11,779 nt of DNA from JANQRV01 sp964533785 (GTDB lineage Bacteria > Bacteroidota > Bacteroidia > Chitinophagales > Saprospiraceae), in contig CAZHNG010000218.1 of NCBI GenBank assembly GCA_964533785.1, forward strand, positions 1 through 11,779, given 5' to 3'. The position numbers and the translations under genes were made by a program. The notes under the pieces are model-generated. The model did not search any database, was not told the DNA's origin, and saw only the letters and a program-made list of their open reading frames with translations. How positions within the stretch are numbered: the first letter of the stretch is position 1; every line of letters starts with the position of its first letter. Below are positions 1 through 7,087 of this stretch, piece after piece.

Positions 1-122
1 AAGAAAATAGCCTCCCGAACTATACCTGTTATTTAATGCCCGAGGCACTAGCAAGAATAAAGGATAGGTAATGACTTAAATATTTTTCTTGCATATTTCA
101 AGGAGTCGAACGTATAGGTATT

Positions 123-2966
123 TTATTTTTTGGCATCCTGCACACACCGGAACCCGACGGTAGCATTCCGCTCAAAGCCCTGCGAAACGCGCAATAGCTT
201 CTGAGAATAAGTCAGCTCCCGCGGGCCCCCTTCAACGTACCACCAACTGGAAGCCGGAAGAAAATAGCTACCCCCTTTTAGTATGGTGAAATAATTAGTA
301 CCATTATCATAAAGATCATTCGTTAATTGCCAGACACAGCCCACTAGATCTTCCAGCCCATGAGGGTTAGCACCTTTGGGATAGGCCCCTACCGGATACA
401 ATTGACCATTACCGGTATTACACAAAGAAGGATCTCCCCGGAGTTTAGAAACGGTAAGGGTATTCGTAATGACTTGTTCTTCTCTTTTAATGGTGGCCTT
501 TTTACTCCATGGCCATTCCCGCAAGTCGGGTGTTTGAGCGGCGTATTGCCATTCTATTTCCGTAGGTAAGCGCTTACCCGCCCAGTTGGCGTATGCTTTG
601 GCGTCCTCGTAGCTTACATAAATAACCGGATATTGTTCTTGTTCCGCTGGAATATTGCCGTTGATCCAATGCTTCAGAAAGTTCGTAGTATCCGTGGGGA
701 CGTATTGGCTTTGATCGAGGAAGGTCTTAAACTGGGCATTGGTAACGGGATGTTTATCCATAAAAAAGGCAGGCATTTGGATCTTTCCTTTGGGATATTC
801 CGCTGGATGGGGGATAAAATTATCCCCAAATGTCACTTTCATTTCGAAAGAACCTGCCGGGATACGGACCATGCCTTCCGGAGTTTCACTTGCTATTTTT
901 GTTTTTTGCGATTGACTGATCAAGCGAGCTAAGCCAGGAGGGACTGCAAAAATGGTTTCATCCAGTAGTTCGATGTGGTCAAATAACTGTACGATGAACT
1001 TTCCTTCGTATCGGCCAAAATGTTCGTGCAGGACAATGCTTTGGGTTTCGGCCGGAAGATCTAACGCCAGGTCAGTTTGCTCGTAGGAAGGCCTGCCCGG
1101 CCAAATGCGAATTCGATCGCCACGAGTTGCGGAAAGCTTCAAATGATCTCCTTGTCGGTCGGCAGTTAATAGTTTCGGGAGTATTGCGATGGCGCCAACT
1201 GCTCCTTCGTTGTTGGTACCTAACCATTTGGATGAAAAGGCTGCCAGATCTACCGGGACTTCCCACTGTCCATTAATGGTATCCGGCTCGATCAATTCGT
1301 GATTCCAGAGATCTACCAGGTGGTAATCATCTCTGATCTTTGTTCGAAAGAGTGGCCCGTTGTAACCTTCGGGTAATAAACTGAAAATCGTGAAAACCGT
1401 TTTTTCTTCTCGTGGCCATTGATTGACGTAAATGCGGTCTTTCAAAGTGGGAATGAGCGGGGTATAGGCTTTTGCCGTGAAATTGGCCGTATTTTCCCGT
1501 TGGATCCTCAGGAGCTGCCCCCGGAAACGGTAATCATCTTCGATCCAGCGTGGCCGGCCGGGCCGGAATTGATTGACCTCCGTACCGTAGCCATTGAAAA
1601 ATGAAGTCATGTATTCGCGGCGAATGGGTTCTTTATAAATTTCGGCTACACGGAAAATGGCAAAATCGGGACGGATAAATTTGTTCAGGTTGAGTAATGG
1701 TGGATAATAAAGAGCGTTATGTACCCGTCCGGCAACGATTCCGGGCATGTCTTTGGGTACGGCCATACCCTCGCTGTACATAATGACGCCAGGACGTACG
1801 CGGTCGGCAGCATTCTGGTGCTCGCGGCTGGATTTGCCCTCGGTATCCAATACGACCCCATCAGCAGTCGTGGCCGCAATCATATCGGACATCCCGGCGT
1901 GGTGATCTTCCCAGCGCGTGCTTTCGTCCCAGGGGTTATAGCTTAGAAAAAATCGGGTACCCTCTTGCCGGCACTTTTCTGCTAATTGTTGGAGCTGTTT
2001 TGTACCTCCCGGCAGATCGCGCCAAAGGTCCCATTGGTTGCGCTGATCCAGGCCCAGGGTGGGCCAGTTGGGCCAGATGCCTATAACATCGTTGCCTCCG
2101 TGCAACTTTTTTGCCTTGTCCAAGAAATTATCCAGTTGGTAGGATTGGGTTTTGACATCAAAAAAGTCACTATCCCAGGCCATGATCAGGTGCATGGCAT
2201 AGGCATGGCGGATCCATTGCAGATCTTTTCTATTGTAAAGCGTTTCATCAAAAGGTTTTCCTTCCAGGTCGTAGAGATATCGCTCCTGAAAGAGGCGGCG
2301 CAGACCTGCTTGCCAGGTGCCTTGGTAGCCATCGAACCAAAGATGATAGGTTACAGTTCCACCGGGGAAAAGGATGGTCTCAAAACGACGTCTTTGTGTT
2401 TTCTCAGGATCCCATTTTTTCCTGCGTGCCAATGCGCAAATATTCAACTTATTATCCAGTTCGATACTGGCATACCCTAATTCCCAGGCATTATCGGGCA
2501 GGATGACGTTGACCGGTGTCTTATCCGGCAGGAATAAATGGCTACGGGACAAAGGATGTTTCCCTTTTCCCGTGAGGTAAGGATGTTTGGACGAGGCTCC
2601 CAGCGGGACCAGGTTTTCAATAGTGATCGTATCTTTTGCAGTATTATTTTTCAATTGTAGTTCATAACGACAACCGGGACTGTACTCTTTAGTTGACCAA
2701 ATTTGAGCCTCTAGTCCAGAAAGTCGCAAGACCATGGTGTCCCCAGCATAACTGAGGTTTTCTCCATTTTCGGATGTGTACAAGGTTTCATTGATACGCA
2801 GGGAAAATAAAGGGTAGGGTACTTTTGTTTTTAACGCTGTGTCCCCGAATTGAAAGGAGTTGATTGTGAGTTTAGGTTCCTCATTCAACTCCATTCCAAT
2901 AAATTTTTGAGCAAAGATATGCTGCCAAGGACTTATAGCCATGAGGAGGATCAGGACTTCTTTCAT
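123..2966 (-). CDS. Secreted glycoside-hydrolase-like protein fused to a SUMF1/FGE-fold domain
   Basis: This 947-residue protein begins with a signal peptide (cleavage likely after IFA, residue 19). Residues 30-230 look like a beta-rich domain. Residues 250-480 resemble a TIM barrel: successive strand-like blocks end in AWDSD, GIWPNWP, LSYNPWD, GVVLDTEG and MYSEG. Asp374 and Glu399, at the ends of the last two, are candidate catalytic acids. I cannot assign a CAZy family. Residues 500-690 look like C-terminal beta domains. Residues 697-942 form a formylglycine-generating-enzyme/SUMF1 fold (MVRIPAGSF, HPVTNAQFKTFL, YEDAKAYANWAGKRLPTEIEWQYAA, GGSYF, VGFRC). The two active-site cysteines that FGE carries just after the GGSY motif are absent, and the usual GNVWEW is GCVWQL, so sulfatase-activating chemistry is unlikely. 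The domain may instead bind ligand or be structural. It is the last gene of a probable three-gene operon, 49 bp after the barrel gene. The ATG at 2966 is chosen because the signal peptide follows directly; no Shine-Dalgarno is visible. The SUMF1 fold is secure, the hydrolase assignment is inference. Confidence 0.85.
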   Translation of the reverse strand: MKEVLILLMAISPWQHIFAQKFIGMELNEEPKLTINSFQFGDTALKTKVPYPLFSLRINETLYTSENGENLSYAGDTMVLRLSGLEAQIWSTKEYSPGCRYELQLKNNTAKDTITIENLVPLGASSKHPYLTGKGKHPLSRSHLFLPDKTPVNVILPDNAWELGYASIELDNKLNICALARRKKWDPEKTQRRRFETILFPGGTVTYHLWFDGYQGTWQAGLRRLFQERYLYDLEGKPFDETLYNRKDLQWIRHAYAMHLIMAWDSDFFDVKTQSYQLDNFLDKAKKLHGGNDVIGIWPNWPTLGLDQRNQWDLWRDLPGGTKQLQQLAEKCRQEGTRFFLSYNPWDESTRWEDHHAGMSDMIAATTADGVVLDTEGKSSREHQNAADRVRPGVIMYSEGMAVPKDMPGIVAGRVHNALYYPPLLNLNKFIRPDFAIFRVAEIYKEPIRREYMTSFFNGYGTEVNQFRPGRPRWIEDDYRFRGQLLRIQRENTANFTAKAYTPLIPTLKDRIYVNQWPREEKTVFTIFSLLPEGYNGPLFRTKIRDDYHLVDLWNHELIEPDTINGQWEVPVDLAAFSSKWLGTNNEGAVGAIAILPKLLTADRQGDHLKLSATRGDRIRIWPGRPSYEQTDLALDLPAETQSIVLHEHFGRYEGKFIVQLFDHIELLDETIFAVPPGLARLISQSQKTKIASETPEGMVRIPAGSFEMKVTFGDNFIPHPAEYPKGKIQMPAFFMDKHPVTNAQFKTFLDQSQYVPTDTTNFLKHWINGNIPAEQEQYPVIYVSYEDAKAYANWAGKRLPTEIEWQYAAQTPDLREWPWSKKATIKREEQVITNTLTVSKLRGDPSLCNTGNGQLYPVGAYPKGANPHGLEDLVGCVWQLTNDLYDNGTNYFTILKGGSYFLPASSWWYVEGGPRELTYSQKLLRVSQGFERNATVGFRCVQDAKK

Positions 2967-3015
2967 GGGCGCTATTTTTCTTTGTTTGAATTGTTCAGCA
3001 TAAAGACCTCAACCA

Positions 3016-4029
3016 TTAAATTCCCGCCCGAAACCCTAGGGACACTACTGAGTAGGATTCGCGTACAATTTGCTGTTGCGGGTTTTTAATATTGGCGATC
3101 AGGGGAAATCCTCCGTTCAGAAAGATATTGTACTTGGCATTTGGAGCGTACTGTATACCGCCGAAAGCGAACAAAAAGTCGGCAGTGCGGATTAACGAAG
3201 GATTACTATCCAGTTCAGCAGGCCGGAAGGCCAGACTGTAAGAAAGGCCGGGATAAAAAGTAAACCGTTGATTCGTTGTGCGTTGAATGAGGAAAAAGCT
3301 AGCGCTGGTATTATATAGGGATTGATCGGTCACGGCACTTGGAAAAAAGATCTGCCCGGTTCCTGAAAAGAAGTAATAGGCATTGGCATTCAATTTTTTG
3401 AAATAGGTTAAACCAATATCCATAATATCGCGGTCTGCCCCCAATTGTACTTGTTCCACTTCATCTTTCACCGTTGAAATGGCGTATCCTCCATTGACGA
3501 CCAACTCCGGAACGGATAATATAGGAATAGCACGGAAACGCAATCCAACGCTGCCCAGGCCTCCAAAGGAGCGGTCGATGAAGGTGGTGGGGTCAAAAAT
3601 GGCGTTATTGTCCGCCGCACCAGAACTTTCTCCCTCAAATACCTTGAACATCGAACTGGTTGCGGCATTATCAAATCTACTGCGTACATACTTTAGCTGG
3701 ATTCCTACATCATAACGGCCGGTAGCTGAAACGCCGTAAAAAGCAAAAAGATCCGCATTAAATAAGGTGCGTCGAAACCGGTCGATAATCGGAGAATTTT
3801 TATCCGTTTGGTGAAAGGCTAACCAATAGGAAGTAAGCGTATTATTGGAAATGATCTCCGCCTGACCGTTGCGCAATACGGTTGAAGAACCTCCGCCTAC
3901 AATAAAGGTTTCAATGGTATCCAAACCGGGAATTGAATACTTGAATTTTTGGGCCTCCGCTTTGTATGTAAAAACAATAAGTAAGATGATGAATCGAAGA
4001 AGGTGTTTACGTACGGCTAAAGTATTCAT
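3016..4029 (-). CDS. Predicted outer-membrane beta-barrel protein, function unknown
   Basis: This 337-residue protein has a clear signal peptide: a basic n-region, the hydrophobic core FIILLIVF, and cleavage likely after AEA near residue 26. The rest is rich in alternating hydrophobic/polar strands separated by Gly/Asn/Asp turns, for example near residues 64-73, 104-116, 158-170, 201-230, 255-269, 283-296 and 300-312. It ends in SYSVVSLGFRAGI, which looks like a closing barrel strand although the last residue is Ile rather than the usual aromatic. No helical membrane segment follows the signal. I recognise no named family; a barrel of about 10-14 strands in the outer membrane is the best reading. 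It lies 34 bp after the TPR-CHAT gene and 49 bp before the hydrolase/SUMF1 gene, so co-transcription is likely. It could be a channel, a surface anchor, or a substrate or partner of the CHAT protein; the sequence does not say which. Confidence 0.8.
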   Translation of the reverse strand: MNTLAVRKHLLRFIILLIVFTYKAEAQKFKYSIPGLDTIETFIVGGGSSTVLRNGQAEIISNNTLTSYWLAFHQTDKNSPIIDRFRRTLFNADLFAFYGVSATGRYDVGIQLKYVRSRFDNAATSSMFKVFEGESSGAADNNAIFDPTTFIDRSFGGLGSVGLRFRAIPILSVPELVVNGGYAISTVKDEVEQVQLGADRDIMDIGLTYFKKLNANAYYFFSGTGQIFFPSAVTDQSLYNTSASFFLIQRTTNQRFTFYPGLSYSLAFRPAELDSNPSLIRTADFLFAFGGIQYAPNAKYNIFLNGGFPLIANIKNPQQQIVRESYSVVSLGFRAGI

Positions 4030-4063
4030 ACTGTCGTGGTTTATGATATTTTTTATTTTGATG

Positions 4064-6955
4064 CTAGACGCTAGATTTGTTGGTAAAGATGCGTCGTTCC
4101 ATTCGTTTTATCTTAAGCCAAAAATAGAGCAAATAACTGGTCAGGCCAAGCGGTACGACCCACAACCATCCGAAATTTGAAGATTTAAGTGGGAGCGGTT
4201 CCATATTGCCTATACTGATGAAAGAAGCCCAATAAAAGGGGTGCGCATATCGATTTCCGGCATTTACTAAAAAAACTAATTTTGCTTTCCTGATCGCATG
4301 ATTCTTTGGTTGGCCTTGTTTTAAGTTTTCGAAAAACTGCAACATGATTTGGCTGGTCACCTTATCGTCAATATTCCACAGCGTAGCAACCAGGCTTTTG
4401 GCCCCGGCATACGAGAAACTACGGGCAATACTGGCTATTCCTTCTCCTCGCTGTAGCTCTCCCGTTCCCGTTTCGCAGGCACTAAGCACGATCATTTCTG
4501 CATGGATGGAGAGATTATAAATATCTTTGATATAAAGTAAGGACTGCTCAGGCCCCTCCTTTTCATTGGAGAAAGCTAAGAAAGAGTAGTCTTTTTCGTT
4601 ATTATTTACTTTTCCGTGAGTAGCCAGATGTAAGATTTGGTAGTGGGATTGCTGAGTAATAAAATTGCTCCTGGTTGCAGCGGTATTCAAAAAGACGTCG
4701 CCACCGATAGCCTGTTGTACATCGAGAATTTCTTGCTCGTTGTGTAATAAAGGGGATAAGCCCCTGTCGTTTTCCTTTGAGAATACCGGTGCAAACCCGA
4801 GATAGATTTTACGGGCTCTGTTTCGCTTTCTTTCCGTCATTTCTTTTAGTAACCGGACCGAATAATTGTAGGTGATGGTATAGTTTTTAATGAGGAATGG
4901 TAGCTTTTGCAGGCTGGTAAGTTCTTCCGAATAGCCGGACAATAATGCATCAAATGGTAAAAGCTCCAGCTCTCCGGAAGGAATAATGACGAGATCAGAC
5001 TTGATCAGGGATTTAACCGGTTCGATCAAAACCTGATAAATTTCATGAGCAGCCTTTTGGTATCTTTGGATATTGGCCGTTAGCTCTTTGGAAGAAATAT
5101 AGGGAAAGTTAAGGATCGCATCGCGAATGCTGAACACAGAGTAATCAAAATTGGGGGGTAGCGAAACATTGACTACTTCAAATTGGTTTTTGGTAATTAC
5201 AAAAATGTAAACCCGATCATTACCCAGGAAATACTCAAGGATCGTTTGTTCGGGTTTAAGGAGTTTCTTTTGGATCTCTTCCAGCGGAATAGGGGCGTTC
5301 TCATACCGCAGGGTATAATAGTCTGGATAAACAATTTTTACAGAATCAATCAGCTTGGAAAGCTTCTGTTTTCGATCAAAGATAATTTTTGCCAGGCTAT
5401 CCAACCTGGTTGCATAAAGGGTTTGATTGTGACCACTTTCCAGAAAATAGCGTTTTTCCAATCGTACGATTTCTTTTTCCATATCTTGTAAACGATTGGT
5501 TACACGGGGAGGGATACCGGAAAATAGAGCGGCTTCACTTTTATTTATCCCCTCCAACAGTAGTAAACTTCTGTTTTTCTCGGAAAAAAAGAAAGCTTGT
5601 TCCCAATATTTTATATCTCCCGTTATTTCTTCTAAAAGAAGGCAGGGTAAGATCGCTGCTTCATAAACCTGGGCGGCTTTCTGCGCCAATTGTAGTTTGG
5701 AGCCCACGGTTTTGTAACGGATGCGCAAAAAATCAATGAATTGATCAGCTTGGAGGAAATATCGTAGTGCTTCTTCTAAAGGAGCATTCGTATTGGTTTG
5801 GTAATAAAGCTGGACGTGAGTAATGGCAATGGTATGTAGCGCATTGATCAGTATATGGAAGCTATTAACCTCCTGGAATGAAACAAAGGCATCGGAATTG
5901 AAATTGAGAGCTTGTAAACAGTTTTGAAAACTATCGGCCGCAGCTCGAAAATTACCCCGCATAAAATGTCCGCCGCCAATATTATAATGGCTTTCTGCCA
6001 CATCAGGATGCACCGGTCCAAAATTATGGATCCGGATCTTCAATGCTTTCTGATGTAGTTGGGCTACGTAATCATCATAACCACTTTTTTGGGCATAGAC
6101 GTTGGCCATATTGCTGTAGCAAGATGCCAGGTCCGGATGATTAGGGTCAGCATAAGTCTGATAGCTCTTCAGGGCTTTCTGGTAATGCTGGATAGAGTGG
6201 GCAAAGCTTCCTATGGCATCATAAATGTTTCCCAGGTTGAAATGGACATCACCGACAGTTGGATGAGCACTACCGTACAGTTGCTGGTAGATGGACAAAG
6301 CTTTTTCAAAATCAGTAAGGGCGAGCATTTCTTTGCCTTGGTTTTTCCAGCAGAGACCACGATTGTTATAGGTTTGAGCAATTTCAGCATGAGGTGCCGT
6401 CAACTTTTCTGTTCGGATGGATAAAGCCTGATCATAATAGACTAAAGCTTGCGAAAAATCGCCGAGGTTATTCAGGCAATTGCCAATGTTGTTATAAACG
6501 TGAGCAACTTTTAAGTGTTGATCCCCCAGGGCTTGTTCCCTGATTCGTAATGCGTTTTCAAAATAGGGATAGGCCTCATCGAATGCTTTGACTTCCTGGT
6601 AATAATTGCCTATTTTATTCAATGTTTCCGCTTCTCCTAAGGCATTTCCGCGCCGCTGCCATTTCTCAAGGGCTTCTTCGTAGTACCGGATCGCTTTATG
6701 ATATTGGGTGGCTTCCAGTGCACAATCACCTAAAACGTTCAGCAACTTGCCTTCCATTTCAGGGGATAACTCTCCCGGCGTTGATCTGACTGCCTGTAAG
6801 GTTTTTTGGGCAAGCCATTCGGCTGTCTTCCAGTCTTTATCGACCTGGATCAATAAAAGGGCTCTTTCATATTGCCGGCGTATTAATAGAGTGTCCGGAG
6901 TAGCTTGGAGGCTAGCGGAAACGATCAGGAGCAGCAAGGTGAAAAAGTGACGCAT
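4064..6955 (-). CDS. TPR-CHAT protein: exported caspase-like protease with C-terminal membrane anchor
   Basis: This 963-residue protein starts with a signal peptide (MRHFFTLLLLIVSASLQA). Residues 70-350 hold about six or seven tetratricopeptide repeats of the 42-residue kinesin-light-chain type, with recurring blocks such as YNNIGNC, YNNRGLC, HFNLGNIY and HYNIGGGH; these usually bind proteins. A helical linker with coiled-coil character (about 480-540) leads to a CHAT domain (about 560-920), a caspase-fold (clan CD) peptidase domain. The expected dyad is present: His780 in HLATHG (bases 4616-4618) and Cys827 in LSACETG (4475-4477), followed by the family motifs RGEGI, GAKSLVATLW and HPFYWASF. 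A hydrophobic segment (928-947) and a basic tail (KIKRMERR) end the protein. With the signal peptide, this puts the TPR and CHAT parts in the periplasm, held by the inner membrane. It is the first gene of a likely operon with the barrel and hydrolase/SUMF1 genes, and is divergent from another caspase-family gene. The substrate is unknown. Confidence 0.93.
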   Translation of the reverse strand: MRHFFTLLLLIVSASLQATPDTLLIRRQYERALLLIQVDKDWKTAEWLAQKTLQAVRSTPGELSPEMEGKLLNVLGDCALEATQYHKAIRYYEEALEKWQRRGNALGEAETLNKIGNYYQEVKAFDEAYPYFENALRIREQALGDQHLKVAHVYNNIGNCLNNLGDFSQALVYYDQALSIRTEKLTAPHAEIAQTYNNRGLCWKNQGKEMLALTDFEKALSIYQQLYGSAHPTVGDVHFNLGNIYDAIGSFAHSIQHYQKALKSYQTYADPNHPDLASCYSNMANVYAQKSGYDDYVAQLHQKALKIRIHNFGPVHPDVAESHYNIGGGHFMRGNFRAAADSFQNCLQALNFNSDAFVSFQEVNSFHILINALHTIAITHVQLYYQTNTNAPLEEALRYFLQADQFIDFLRIRYKTVGSKLQLAQKAAQVYEAAILPCLLLEEITGDIKYWEQAFFFSEKNRSLLLLEGINKSEAALFSGIPPRVTNRLQDMEKEIVRLEKRYFLESGHNQTLYATRLDSLAKIIFDRKQKLSKLIDSVKIVYPDYYTLRYENAPIPLEEIQKKLLKPEQTILEYFLGNDRVYIFVITKNQFEVVNVSLPPNFDYSVFSIRDAILNFPYISSKELTANIQRYQKAAHEIYQVLIEPVKSLIKSDLVIIPSGELELLPFDALLSGYSEELTSLQKLPFLIKNYTITYNYSVRLLKEMTERKRNRARKIYLGFAPVFSKENDRGLSPLLHNEQEILDVQQAIGGDVFLNTAATRSNFITQQSHYQILHLATHGKVNNNEKDYSFLAFSNEKEGPEQSLLYIKDIYNLSIHAEMIVLSACETGTGELQRGEGIASIARSFSYAGAKSLVATLWNIDDKVTSQIMLQFFENLKQGQPKNHAIRKAKLVFLVNAGNRYAHPFYWASFISIGNMEPLPLKSSNFGWLWVVPLGLTSYLLYFWLKIKRMERRIFTNKSSV

Positions 6956-7087
6956 GTTTTAATCCGTGATGAATGATAATTGATGGATGAATTTAAAAGG
7001 ATTATTTTTATCTGACAGTTTCTGGCGACAAATCTCTTTTTAAATTTACAGAATAATAGGATTTAGCTATTAAAACCTGTTTATGTT
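6956..7087. promoter_or_regulatory. Divergent control region between the CHAT operon and the caspase gene
   Basis: These 132 A+T-rich bases separate two divergent starts, so both promoters must lie here or inside the flanking genes. On the plus strand, TAAATTTA at 7041-7048 is close to the Bacteroidota -7 element TAnnTTTG, with TTTC 18 bases upstream (7019-7022) as a weak -33 element. On the minus strand a TTTG (complement of 7029-7032) could serve as the -33 element of the CHAT operon, but the matching -7 element is poor. The two candidates would overlap, so the promoters could interfere or share a regulator. Neither start is preceded by a Shine-Dalgarno sequence. The existence of a shared region is certain; the individual boxes are weak guesses. 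Confidence 0.35.

Noticed and set aside
20..119. CTATAC/GTATAG inverted pair downstream of the operon as a terminator
   Set aside because: Six bases separated by about 85 bases is within chance expectation, and no T tract follows.
123..877. Sulfatase-modifying enzyme activity
   Set aside because: The catalytic cysteine pair is absent and no sulfatase gene is in the window.
4061..4074. CTAG-ACG-CTAG short palindrome at the end of the CHAT gene
   Set aside because: Only four base pairs; no sign of function.
4064..6955. CRISPR-linked TPR-CHAT (Craspase-type) system
   Set aside because: No CRISPR repeats or Cas genes are present, and this protein has a signal peptide and membrane anchor, unlike the cytoplasmic CRISPR partner.
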